From CAZRGV01 sp964599655 (GTDB taxonomy: Bacteria; Planctomycetota; Planctomycetia; Isosphaerales; Isosphaeraceae), in assembly GCA_964599655.1 (NCBI GenBank), contig CAZRGV010000033.1:1-50803 (forward strand): DNA of 50,803 nucleotides, written 5' to 3'. The notes below the pieces were generated by a model. That model did not search any database. It saw nothing but the letters and a program-made list of their open reading frames with translations, and was not told where the DNA came from. The stretch's first letter is position 1; each line of letters opens with the position of its first letter. Positions 20,801-27,267 of the stretch are shown here, in pieces. The position numbers and the translations under genes were made by a program.

Positions 20801-22830
20801 GACGACTGCAAGGTGCTGACATCGATCGGCTTGTTGAAGACGATCGCGAACTCCTTGAAGCCCGAGGAGAGCGTGGCGTTGTTGGGCGGGTTGGTGGCCG
20901 TGATCCGCAGCCGGTCGACTTCACTCAGGGCCGAAACCGCCTGAGGCATCCCGTAGCCGCCTTGGGCGTCCCACGTCCCTTTGGGCGTGCCGTTGAGCGC
21001 CACGGCCGAGTCTTGCATCGCCTTGAGCACGTCGGCCTGGCTGACGCCCGGCGAGAGCTGCCGCATCAACGCGGCCATGGCCGCCAGATTGGGCGCGGCG
21101 GCCGAGGTTCCGAAGAAGTTCGGGAGCGTGTCGGGATCTTGCGGAATGTCGCCGCCGGGCGGGAAGAACGAGGTGTTCACCCCGTCGACGCCCGAAACCT
21201 GCGGCCGCTGCAAGACCATCGGGCTCGACAGCCGGTTGCCTTGCGCGTCGAAGACCAGGTTGCGAGGACCGAAGGAGCTGAAGTCCTCGTTCCGGAGCGG
21301 GTTCTGATTGCCGTAAGGCGGCGCGTTAAACCAGGGAACGGCCCCGACACCGATGGTGTCGACGCCCGCGTTGTGGCCAACGGACGTTGGGTAAGTGATC
21401 CCTCCCTGGCTGCCAAACTGCTTCGAGAAGTCCATGTCGCCGCCGAACTCGCGGAACTGAATCCGCGACGGAGCCGTACCCGACTTCACGAAGACAGCCA
21501 CCGTGTAGCTGCCCGCCGTGGGAATCGAAACCACTTCCTCCGGAGTCTGCGAGGCGATGTTGTTCGAGGTCCCCGAGGCCACGATGTTCCCGTTGGCGTC
21601 GAGCACGTAAACGTCGAGATCCGACGAGACGCCGTTGGTCGTGTAGAACGGCTGGTCGTACTGGAACACAAGCTGACCAGGAGAGTTGACCGTCAGCGGC
21701 ATCTGGGTCGTGACCGCGGAACCGGCCGGGGCGAAGTTCATGAACGTCCCGGTGCCGATACCCGTGATCGTCGCCGTGGTCGCGCGGAAGGGAGACGCGA
21801 GGCCCTTGTCCGCCTGATTGCCCGCCGAGCTGAAGTAAATGCGGTGGTCGGTGTTGACAACCGTGGAAATCGCCTGCTCGATCGGACCCGGCTGGAAGAA
21901 GGGCTCGTCGCGGTAGCTCACGTCGTCGACAATGACCTGCGCGCCCGCGACCCGCGAAAGGTCGAGAATCCCTTGCGCGAAGTTCAACTGATCAATGAAC
22001 CCCGTGTGGAACGCAAGATTCGCGCCGGGGGCGACGTCGTAAATCTCCTCCATCATCGCCCGGCCTTCGTCGGTGTTGTTGCCGCCGACGGGCTCGTCTT
22101 GCAACACGTTGATCCGGTTCAAAGGGGGCAAGTCGCCGGTGCTGATCGAATCATTGAGGCCGCCCTGGTAACGATTGACGCTGTCCGAGATCACGCCCAC
22201 CGTCACGCCGGTGCCGTCGACGTTGAACTGCTGTCGAGCGGTGTCGATCTGCAAGACCTGCTCGGCCTGGTTGTTGGCCACCCCTTGTGAGTTCACGATG
22301 GGAATCGAGATCGGGTCGAGGCCCACCGTCTGAACGACGTTGCCGTTAATGGTCTGCTTCAGATTGGCCAGGTTGATCAGGTTGTCAATCGGAACAAAGC
22401 CCGCCACCATGTTCGAGGTGGCTGACTTGCTTTGGATAGACATGTTGATGTTAGCGCCGCTCAACAGCGAGACGAACGTGTTGAAGTCGCCGTAGCTGCG
22501 CACGTAAACGCCGACCTGGTTCCCCTGGAAGCGAATCGTGTTCGCCTGGCTCGAGTGGAACTGGTTGGGTTGACCACCCGCCTGCTTGTAGGCCTGGTAC
22601 TCGAGATAAATGTTGATCAGCTCCTGACCGGCATTGGCCAGGGGACCATTCTTGACGTCGGCCGGATCGAGACTCGTCGGATGCCACGCCGGCGGAGAGT
22701 CGGATGGGCCGGCCAGCAATCTGCGACTCTCCAGGGATTCCAACTCCGGCAGGGTTCGCTTGCGCCCACTCTGGGCTCCCCGCCGCCGTCCCGGGTTCCG
22801 ATCCCGCCATTTTCCATTGAAGCTGCCCAT
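11857..22830 (-). CDS. giant secreted surface protein: subtilase/sedolisin-like protease, Ig-like repeats, beta-helix regions
   Basis: 3657 residues, start ATG 22830 with GGGGAG eight bases upstream. Residues about 28-42 (LPELESLESRRLLAG) are the planctomycete extracellular-protein signature, an LExR-type export element. Residues about 205-590 form a subtilisin-fold protease: VGVISDSVN (D216), DEGRAMMEEI (E255 and E261 where subtilases have His-Gly-Thr), VDDVSYRD (D303 at the oxyanion position), SSAGN (N338) and GTSAAAP (S576). A Ser-Glu-Asp set with an oxyanion Asp is the pattern of S53/sedolisin-like enzymes, so the catalytic type is probably not Asp-His-Ser. Then come many Big_5/cadherin-like Ig domains (IVFNKPIDVSTLQSSDL and similar), a dockerin-like DINGDGHFDP near 1450, parallel beta-helix regions near 1520-2450, more Ig-like units, and a DUF1565-type beta-helix from about 3080. 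The tail is basic (last 45 residues). It probably works outside the cell as adhesin or protease. Confidence 0.88.
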   Translation of the reverse strand: MGSFNGKWRDRNPGRRRGAQSGRKRTLPELESLESRRLLAGPSDSPPAWHPTSLDPADVKNGPLANAGQELINIYLEYQAYKQAGGQPNQFHSSQANTIRFQGNQVGVYVRSYGDFNTFVSLLSGANINMSIQSKSATSNMVAGFVPIDNLINLANLKQTINGNVVQTVGLDPISIPIVNSQGVANNQAEQVLQIDTARQQFNVDGTGVTVGVISDSVNRYQGGLNDSISTGDLPPLNRINVLQDEPVGGNNTDEGRAMMEEIYDVAPGANLAFHTGFIDQLNFAQGILDLSRVAGAQVIVDDVSYRDEPFFQPGPIEQAISTVVNTDHRIYFSSAGNQADKGLASPFRATTATITGIGTGTFMNFAPAGSAVTTQMPLTVNSPGQLVFQYDQPFYTTNGVSSDLDVYVLDANGNIVASGTSNNIASQTPEEVVSIPTAGSYTVAVFVKSGTAPSRIQFREFGGDMDFSKQFGSQGGITYPTSVGHNAGVDTIGVGAVPWFNAPPYGNQNPLRNEDFSSFGPRNLVFDAQGNRLSSPMVLQRPQVSGVDGVNTSFFPPGGDIPQDPDTLPNFFGTSAAAPNLAAMAALMRQLSPGVSQADVLKAMQDSAVALNGTPKGTWDAQGGYGMPQAVSALSEVDRLRITATNPPNNATLSSGFKEFAIVFNKPIDVSTLQSSDLQFTQVPSGVSGSPSSIFADPNNPTFAVFNLNITHQPGVKSNGIYKYTFADGSILSKDDTKSLAAYSGSFTLNDTVSPQVTGTTFNARTITVQFSEPMDPTTITSSNFILVRTGSSGVFGNPTNVILNSYPGFKVTYNNATNQAIVDLSALPQSALPSDRYALVIEDKVTDIVGNKLDGEFNGVFPSGNGLEGGKFVQDLPGTILRAPNILSVQLSPASDTGIKGDRNTRATTPSFDGLVSAAFPGTVAGLQVVVQFNALHNGTIDLQQGSNGRGFTYTTTLDYSTTTDANGRFTIKPPSALPDGFQTVRVIVVGQPDSPPLPGLSSVVDQSFRIDTTSPLVITTSPTQLARISNLSAGVDLNVADPVLPSALGDPLAVPTQFQITALDPSTATNISNYSLYNLGSDNQLGGTGTAADTDYSNFITGATYTDTSNRQQTSDWYSGKIHLSFATGLPAGRYMLVARYPQPGYQGITDSAGNPLDGNPSQPGIQNFALQFDLQPVPSYITNVMAVSPAPTPTNPNAFTVSGPRSYFEIPVPGVAPRAPAPPNAFVVDFSGPLDPNANYNNLVWLIRSADSPTSPPDGDFGVDPSFTNGIGYTRISGTTVTLENSILGATYGQPGYKNRLVLRLPAGTTLPADHYRLFIPNAIQGGQDLRIFDIFGNQIDGEFLGNPTPQGGWEDLLPNGQYRAGMSGDGVAGGGFETGYVVVPNGNVIFAKPDVNFDPGTPSSLPDGSPQKPYPVLAPEAVPNAINGGDLNSPLNFGTNFNPNLDINGDGHFDPSAFYAASVKSQLGPVVIVALPADTGDPLNRTFVLQKPTQNPALPTIQDGSASVPYNTLLVFQPGSILKMQNASLFVQNQGSAIQFNGGPNPNQKVYVTSYLDDSIGGDTNGDGNPFAGGGGALPQPGDYGGIVLRNFDDTSNGGRPIPVAPGPVDPNRPYLGLSGADDSLSSLNYGVITYGGGAVPQSIGFRFDAITLFNSRPAITNTIIDGRQLPGAAPGPNGGSQAGISGDMDSFREDPLARGPLIRRTSVTNTSLNGIYVRAELNGAVEPTDAIHYVNNPSSLGGQQNYTFDDPLPYLLVARMDIGDTLLHNTGNQTTNNSIRVYIQPGMMFKFQRGSAIDTTNPNVSLNVGDRTYIRQFDANPNLAPTDPGFKPENTGDARVVFTSLFDDNARTYFVDPNTGAQTTIVAPIDSDNAGSTNLPTPGNVPDLARWGGISILSGVKTVIDEANFYYGGGTVNEPSGTIGQRDVLAFQGAGGNSAFGVTVGALGTRAYITNNDFYDNKEAPMSITPNGLLAADPLRPLISGNPFFRGNIMQRNDINGLEVIPVPGNRNGSTVVGYPANLSVDSVWDDTDLTYVLRSTIVLSGVRGFAIGGPNGFPMPDLNNFTAEQRPYLTLTIQSSLPGTLLANGDTIPKPGESVLVKLLNDLTVPPAGDGANGMPSGSQLSDTRGGAGFLVGFDDGVDPTPDPLIDPGVMSQIRILGIGGNETTGQQRVPAIITSLRDNSVGKTVRGVTMNAATTPAYLATIPGGVVGGDPTAGPQPGDGGVIGFGANSLSDYNLMDPRDGNLIDNADIKYITRIEMQGGGWAYSSSTDGSGAGITAKVGTTPALQLNTAKAMTISNSNLYDFSQAGVIAHPSGVNQIHLLLFPPQGTAPIARDGTFRGEPVLLFLYNNTIANMPVGVRINSETVDNTGGPNPYEAVILNNTFYNDDVAIHTVAPAYNGQNSLSHVYFLAMDNIFANSSDVAVRVEGQGTGSQLQYNLFSGNNNNVDTSTAQFIAGPFNAQPIFGQPAFRDPANGDFSLTSLSDAIDAARSEIGPIALGLSLQPIATQNVTNIYQSVRNATGRSNPFGGLGSATSGGDLVTLPGYPPGQRGYYDQWVPASITPGSPIYTYTPITGERDAAGFLRVDDPNRANVGFGSRPFFDVGAYEYRQLFPPTIIDVTALLPNPSNPSSPIPINLYKVGGVSGTNVNPQAIQIKFNQRIDPATVNNLTFLLQASGGDGIFGNNNNSQDRFIPLSGKLSYDPNTQTVTIGVGNLGLNLTNDLYRITVLGNGDNVVRNPQGLPLDGEDTVGGSPNGLQLPLPSGNGIPGGDFFVTFAIDTHPPAVVPGTVRLAPDTDNRPNDNITNNPLPTFTGQITDVPPPTNPLLGQTVIVDISTKGNGVYDILDAGQATTDAQGNFSVTLTKKVPDTNYNVGPDGILGTADDSGYSVARIRVVDQSGNTSNLNDPNALVPFVVDTQGPRITGTSPLPGAQATVNNGTVSVAIAVNENFDPSTLNSSTIKAVRAGGDGIFGNGNDVPVNVDLSSLQINYLQTPTGSEIIRFNLTGITTNDLYRVTLVGSGNGVTDIAGNLVDGEYNGSFPTGNGQPGGDFNLDFIVLNPAFSKTIFVSASATNPTPTGTRFDPYSTIAAGLAAASVGDTVAVLGGTPTGSAVVYNEAVQMKSLVRLVSADPSSTDSKLVPGTALKTVIRAPYNAGQATSPAVKATDLVSIPSFPTEVAGFTISSPLSGNNQTSPIQNGSIGVLIENSNILLDKNYIIDSNFGVAVSVYGTSRAPQIVNNGLIGNIYGLLINDVNGSTTSFQGGQDVKVINNTVAFNTTGIFALTDSTGPILADLDNNIFWQNADRTVYRNGQAILATNPNRLKVLYNLFSANGPSVSSPADDTVGVGGGFNPSLLGPTPDANGNLTGNPSFVSPLDPRPDGNGPGNFFLGANYDITSTSAAIDRGLDAVAPPTDFLNRGRVDIPNVGTVGTKADIGAFEYNGTSGNPVTTFSLLSGSALASQIALAQSRPTAGFGSGVTDARLSSGSVTLSFSSPVDRSTVQATDLLLSGNGLDPSNPARATSLSWIDNQTVKFNLSGNFLSTGSVLVDLPPGAVQNANHTLVPEYSQSLPVPSSAPVVTPAVVLVTTAPVTVPNTTAAGQSLRNQQLARRQALAQAKAKRGAASGGNFLNRLAAFRNRNVKQ

Positions 22831-23550
22831 CGACAGGCTCCCCGGTTAAGCCCCGCGTTCGCCCCCCGGCCAGATCCGCGACCGGCCGGCCTGCCCAGAT
22901 TCGGGCGGGAAGCGGCGGGGGTCACTCGCTCAGGTAACTCAGAATCGTGTGCGATCGATCCCACGGTGATCGCCAGCCAGGCGCCACCGCAGAGGAAGCC
23001 CACGCGCGAACCGACTCGCCCCAACGCGGACGTCCGTTCCACACGCGAACAACATCATCAGAAGAATGGTTTGCTGATCCCTCGGAGCTCATCCCACCCA
23101 GAACACACGCCGCGATCCGTCGGACGAGTGACCCGACCAACAGGATAACCGATCGTCGTGGCCCATGTCGTGTGCCGAACGAGATGGATGGCTCCATGCA
23201 CCCAACCAATCATTACAGGTCGTTCCCTTGCCTGTCAAGTCCGTTTGGAGAAATTTTTCGGTGGGTGCGGAACTCAGGTGTGACGCCGAGAATCAACATC
23301 GAGAGGGGGCGCAAGGTGCAGATTACTAGGAGTTTGGCCCGCGTTCGCGCGAAGTCAAATCGATTGCGGTACTTTTTCTCGCCGAGAGCGACCCGCATCG
23401 GTTAGGATCGTTTTCACAATCCCTCCTATCCATACAACGCATTCACGATTCGGGGCCGGGACGAGTTCATTCGATCCCGCCCGACCTAGCCAGGGGCACC
23501 TGTCGGGAACAAACCGCCGGTAACCCGTCGCGCTTCCTCGGGAGTCTATC
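22831..23550. other. 720-bp divergent intergenic region, no gene recognised
   Basis: It separates the giant gene (minus) from the repeat-protein gene (plus) and must hold both promoters. Short open frames cross it on each strand without ribosome sites or recognisable protein. The AT content is higher between about 23200 and 23440. I could not place a convincing -35/-10 pair. Confidence 0.5.
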
Positions 23551-24235
23551 ATGAAGATCCGTTTACGATTGAAGCCGCGTGTCTCCTTCCTCATCGAGGT
23601 ACTGGACGCGCGGATCGTGCCATCGACGATGACGACCCGACCGACCGCGATCGTCTCGAACCTGGATCCAGAGTCGATCTCGAAGCCCTTCCAGGCCAGA
23701 ATCTTCGACCCGAAGCTCCGCGAGGATCCCGCGTCGAGATCCGCTGGGCTTCGGGCTGAGGGAGCACTTCCCCAGGGCCCCTCTCCTTGGATCGCCCAGC
23801 GCCTGGCTCGACTTCAGGAGTTCAGGGCGCATCGACTCGAGGTTGTGCGGACGATGCGTGAACAATGGATTGCGCGATGGCATCCGACGAATGTAACCGC
23901 GGTCGCGAACGGGACAACGGCCCGCACCGAACCAACCAATCCAATCGNNNNNNNNNNNNNNNNNNNNNNNNNNNNNNNNNNNNNNNNNNNNNNNNNNNNN
24001 NNNNNNNNNNNNNNNNNNNNNNNNNNNNNNNNNNNNNNNNNNNNNNNGAACGGGCGGTTACTACGCCATCATCAACACCCCCTCCGGACCCGCGGGTTTG
24101 CTCGGCTCACCTTCCAACGGCACCAGTTCCGGAAGCGGCTCCAAAACCGATCCGCCCAATCCCAGCAATCCAATCGGAACGGGCGGTTACTACGCCATCA
24201 TCAACACCCCCTCCGGACCCGCGGGTTTGCTTTGA
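23551..24235 (+). CDS. secreted protein with 43-residue tandem repeats (broken by a 100-N gap)
   Basis: Start ATG 23551 with GGGAG seven bases upstream. The N-terminus FLIEVLDARIVPS is a variant of the planctomycete LExR/LEDRTVPS export element. Residues about 20-130 are charged and not recognised, with a helical stretch near RLARLQEFRAHRLEVVR. The frame enters the gap at TEPTNPI. After the gap the correct frame is shifted by one relative to the 100-N placeholder and gives GTGGYYAIINTPSGPAGLL, a Ser/Gly/Pro linker, NPSNPI, then the same GTGGYYAIINTPSGPAGLL and a stop at 24233. The repeat unit is 43 residues (129 bp) and Gly/Ser/Pro-rich, like a cell-surface stalk. Copy number is unknown because of the gap. 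No family name can be given. Confidence 0.7.
23948..24047. other. assembly gap (100 N) inside a tandem repeat
   Basis: The bases before the gap (AATCCAATCG) and after it (GAACGGGCGG) are exactly the bases that adjoin within the intact repeat at 24167-24186. The true missing piece is therefore a whole number, possibly zero, of 129-bp units, and the 100 N is a placeholder. Confidence 0.85.
24048..24235 (+). repeat. 129-bp coding tandem repeat, two visible copies (second partial)
   Basis: The unit begins GAACGGGCGGTTACTACG at 24048 and again at 24177, 129 bp later. The shared 55 bases show no difference by eye, so the repeat is recent or is kept uniform. The second copy ends in the stop codon after GPAGLL. 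Confidence 0.9.
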
Positions 24236-24296
24236 TGAGGCATTGAGATCTCTTCCCCTTGAGAGACTGGAAGGCGACGGAACGGATGGACCGACC

Positions 24297-24319
24297 GCCC
24301 CTCAATCGCATTGAGGGGC
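24297..24319. terminator. hairpin between convergent genes, probable bidirectional terminator
   Basis: GCCCCTCAAT (24297-24306), loop CGC, ATTGAGGGGC (24310-24319): a perfect 10-bp stem. It lies between the stop of the repeat-protein gene (24235) and the stop of the minus-strand HAD gene (24374). There is no T run on either side, so the call rests on position and stem quality. Confidence 0.5.
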
Positions 24320-24373
24320 CGATCGGTCAGGTTCGCGACCGGTTCTTGCCAACGTCGTCTCGCCTCGGACCAA

Positions 24374-25003
24374 TCAGGAACGGGAGAGATCGACGCCGAG
24401 TCGTCGAAGTTCCTCCAGCAGCGATGGCGTGTCGCGATAATGGATCGCCTGAAGCCCGGCGGCTCGAGCCCCCTCAACATTCTCGGGCAAGTCATCGATG
24501 AAAACGCACTCCTCCGCAGGCGCTCCGGCCGCCTCAACACAAGCAAGGTAAAATCCCGCCGCCGGCTTGATGTGCCCGATCTCGAACGACAGCATCAGAT
24601 GATCGAAATGCGCCAGCGTCGCGGCGAACTGGCGTCGAAATTGCGATGCGTGCAGGTCGTTGGTGTTCGAACCGAGCACGAGCGTGTAGCCCGACCTCTT
24701 CAACCTCTCGATGACGCTCGCCAGCGACTCGTTGAGCCAGAAGATGTCGCTCCAGGCGGCGGCGAACTCGTCGTGAGTCACGTTCAAGCCGAGTCGATCC
24801 GAGACCGACGCCGAGAATTGCCGGGCCGAGATCGCGCCTCGCTCGTAGCGTTGAATCAAGGAAAGCAAGCCCGACGCGCGAGCACGTCCCAGCAGCTCCT
24901 CGCCGGAGAGCCCGAGGCGCTGCCCGAGAATCGCGCAAGCCCTGGTGTAATCGAAGTGGGCCACCACGTTGCCGAAGTCGAAGATCAATGCGGGTCGCTT
25001 CAT
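24374..25003 (-). CDS. HAD-superfamily hydrolase (subfamily IA, YihX/epoxide-hydrolase N-domain type)
   Basis: 209 residues, a complete small-cap HAD enzyme. Motif I is IFDFGNVV with nucleophile D9; the second acidic residue is replaced by Gly as in YihX-type members. Motif II is LGSNTND (S112/N113), motif III the Lys in GHIKPAAGFY (K146), motif IV FIDDLPENVEGA (D170, D171). The helical cap is about 20-95. Such proteins hydrolyse phosphate esters of sugars or nucleotides in the cytoplasm (YihX itself acts on glucose-1-phosphate); the substrate here is not known. It is followed upstream on the same strand by the prepilin gene, with 183 bases between them, so they may or may not be cotranscribed. 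Confidence 0.87.
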   Translation of the reverse strand: MKRPALIFDFGNVVAHFDYTRACAILGQRLGLSGEELLGRARASGLLSLIQRYERGAISARQFSASVSDRLGLNVTHDEFAAAWSDIFWLNESLASVIERLKRSGYTLVLGSNTNDLHASQFRRQFAATLAHFDHLMLSFEIGHIKPAAGFYLACVEAAGAPAEECVFIDDLPENVEGARAAGLQAIHYRDTPSLLEELRRLGVDLSRS

Positions 25004-25186
25004 CCTGCTCGCACTCGCTTTCCGGCGCGGGCCTCATCACGGCCAGGCAAAAGGGCTTTGATGGTAAAACCGGAATGACCGTCCGGTCCAGGTCCACCCC
25101 AGGCAAACCGTACCCCACGAACCGGGCCGTCCCGAGGGTCTCCACGCGCTTCGAGTCGTTGGATCCGTCCGAAGGATTGCTGAGGA

Positions 25187-26125
25187 TCACTCGGGTCCGG
25201 TTTTCGAAGCCGGAGGTTGCAACGCCGGTCCCGAGGGGGCGTTCGAATCGTCGATCGTCGCCATGACGCGCCAGATCTCAGGCGCGATCTTCGGCGTGAC
25301 CACGCGAAGACTACCGCCGAGCAACAGGACGTAGATCCGCCCCGGATGACCACTCGACGCCCCCATGCGGGCCGAAAGGCCATCGGCCGCGATACAGGAC
25401 GGGTCCTGGTCGGGTAACAGGGAGTGATTGTAAAGTGTGGAGACCCAGATGGGTTCGGTCCAGTTGGATCCCGCGTCGCCTCGCCAGGCACTCTGCGCGG
25501 CGGGGGGACAGCCTCTCTCACCAACGGGCCCAGGAACAACCGCGTAATTGATCGGTTTTGGCTCCGACTGACCATTCCCGACGAGACGCTCCGCGAATCC
25601 AGCGGTGTAGTCGACACCATCGGCCGCGGCGACGTCGGCCATTCGGACACGATGACCGGGCGAGAACGCTCCGCCGAGGCCATCGGTCCCCGCTCCGGTT
25701 GTGGCCCGATAGCTGACGGGCGCCGGGAATTTCGATGCCGTCGCGAAGGGATCGCTCGGGCAGGTAAAATCCGCGAGGATTCGCGGACCGGGAGGTGGGC
25801 CGGACTGGCCTCGCGTTGGCTTCGTTCCTCGAGTCAAACCGGCAAAGTTGAGCAAGCCGAGCTCCCCGAGCATCGCCGCCAGGGGGCTGGCTCCGGTGTG
25901 CCCCAGCGCGGGGACCGTGGGCAAACCGCCGGTAACGCTATCGTACTCTCCCAACGCGACACCAATCTGCATCAGGTTTTGCTGGCAGCGCGCGGCTCTG
26001 GCCTTTTCCCGGCCGATCGGCAAGAGCGTGATCAACAGGAGGGCGACAATCAGAACGACGGCCAGGGCGATAACGACCTCGATCAGCGTCACACCCCGGA
26101 CGTTTCGCGGGTGGAACGACGTCAT
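25187..26125 (-). CDS. DUF1559-like prepilin (type II pseudopilin leader)
   Basis: 312 residues from ATG 26125, with GGGAG nine bases upstream; the frame is open further to 26659 but the leader fixes the start. The N-terminus MTSFHPRNVRG/VTLIEVVIA is a class III prepilin leader: basic, Gly at -1 (G11), Glu at +5 (E16), then a 20-residue hydrophobic helix. The CRQNL-like RCQQNLMQIGVALGEYDS after the helix is typical of the planctomycete pilin-like DUF1559 family, as is the C-terminal 'display' block (SSGHPGRIYVLLLGGSLRVVT), which resembles H-X9-DG. No prepilin peptidase or assembly ATPase gene lies nearby, so it must use machinery encoded elsewhere. Its job in planctomycetes is unproven. Confidence 0.85.
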   Translation of the reverse strand: MTSFHPRNVRGVTLIEVVIALAVVLIVALLLITLLPIGREKARAARCQQNLMQIGVALGEYDSVTGGLPTVPALGHTGASPLAAMLGELGLLNFAGLTRGTKPTRGQSGPPPGPRILADFTCPSDPFATASKFPAPVSYRATTGAGTDGLGGAFSPGHRVRMADVAAADGVDYTAGFAERLVGNGQSEPKPINYAVVPGPVGERGCPPAAQSAWRGDAGSNWTEPIWVSTLYNHSLLPDQDPSCIAADGLSARMGASSGHPGRIYVLLLGGSLRVVTPKIAPEIWRVMATIDDSNAPSGPALQPPASKTGPE

Positions 26126-26254
26126 GACTCGTGGACTCCCTGCTCGTTTTTTCCTTTTCCTTTGCAACTCCATCCTAACCGTGTCACCCTGGCATCCCCA
26201 AGTGAGATCGCGCCTCCCCTGCCCTTGGTCGAGCAACTTCGAGAGGATCCTCCC

Positions 26255-26977
26255 ATGAGACTCGCCTCGAAAATGGCCCTTCGCCGGGTTCCGGTCCTGC
26301 TGACCGCCTTCCTCGGTCTCGCGATCGCGATGGTCGCCCGCGCCGACGACCCGAAGACCTCGGACGCTCCCGTCGTCCCGCCCCGCCAGGGGGAGTCGAA
26401 AACAATCGTGCTGTTCGACGGCAAGAGCCTGGATGGCTGGATCGGGCACAAGTCGTACTGGTCGGTTCAGGACGGCGAGATCGTGGGCAAGAATACCGAC
26501 CCGGTGCCTGTCAGCACCTACCTGCTGACCAAGGATTCGTACTCCGACTTTCGGATCCTGGCCAAGGCGAAGCTGGTCGAGTCGGAGATGCACTCCGGCA
26601 TCGCGTTCTGGGGGCGGATCGCCCCCGAGAAGAACGACCCCTACACCTACGCCGGACATCTTGTCATGTTCCCGTCAAACTGGGGCATGTACGACCTGTA
26701 CGGCCGCAATGGCCTGCCGGTCGACCCGGCTCCGGCCAAAAAAGTGGGCAAGCAGCACGACTGGAACGCCATCGAGATCCTCGCCCAGGGAAACCGCGTC
26801 CGAGTCGCGGTCAACGGGGTCCAGGTGATTGACTGGCGCGACCCAGAGCCCGATCGCATCAAGGTCGGCCCGATTGGCCTGCAACTGCACTCGAACAAGG
26901 TTCCACAGGAAGTGCGCTTCAAGGAACTCATCCTTGAGACCTTCCCGAAAGAGGACCGGCTCATCACGGTCCAGTGA
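26255..26977 (+). CDS. 3-keto-disaccharide hydrolase-type (DUF1080) secreted protein
   Basis: 240 residues, start ATG 26255 after GAGAGGA; the open frame upstream is not protein-like. A signal peptide is at about 10-30 (VPVLLTAFLGLAIAMVARA). The body is a concanavalin-like beta sandwich: VLFDGKSLDGWIGHKS opens the domain, then WSVQDGEIVGK, SDFRILAKAKL, HSGIAFWGR, and near the end GPIGLQLHSNKVPQEVRFKELIL. This is the DUF1080 signature; characterised members hydrolyse 3-keto-disaccharides. It is divergent from the prepilin gene and shares 129 bases of promoter region with it. Substrate cannot be told from sequence. Confidence 0.88.
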   Translation: MRLASKMALRRVPVLLTAFLGLAIAMVARADDPKTSDAPVVPPRQGESKTIVLFDGKSLDGWIGHKSYWSVQDGEIVGKNTDPVPVSTYLLTKDSYSDFRILAKAKLVESEMHSGIAFWGRIAPEKNDPYTYAGHLVMFPSNWGMYDLYGRNGLPVDPAPAKKVGKQHDWNAIEILAQGNRVRVAVNGVQVIDWRDPEPDRIKVGPIGLQLHSNKVPQEVRFKELILETFPKEDRLITVQ

Positions 26978-27267
26978 GGTCGGGCGTCGAGCGACGCCGA
27001 TCCTGCCTGAAAACCGCTCGCCCTGGGCCGCCCCTGGGAATCCGGGCCCTTGGTCCGGGTCCGACGGGCGGCTCGCGCTCGCTTGGCCATCACGGCAGGG
27101 ATCGCCCTCCCTGGCCTCTCGATCCTTGCTCCATCGCGCATCGACAACGGCATGCAACCTCGGGAACGCATTGGAGCGTTGGGAAGGCGCTTGGAGGGAA
27201 TGGAAAAACCTGGCACAATCGCGAGTGTTGAGACGTTCGCAACCACCCAAGAGGGGAACTCCCGGTG

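Noticed and set aside
18460..22290. A 1276-codon plus-strand frame, also antisense to the giant gene
   Set aside because: Same composition shadow; no ribosome site or recognisable domain.
22922..23209. A 95-residue minus-strand frame upstream of the giant gene
   Set aside because: No ribosome site, no recognisable domain, and composition like neighbouring non-coding DNA.
26126..26659. N-terminal extension of the prepilin to 490 residues
   Set aside because: The class III leader begins at ATG 26125 with a ribosome site; upstream residues overlap the promoter and start of the DUF1080 gene on the other strand.
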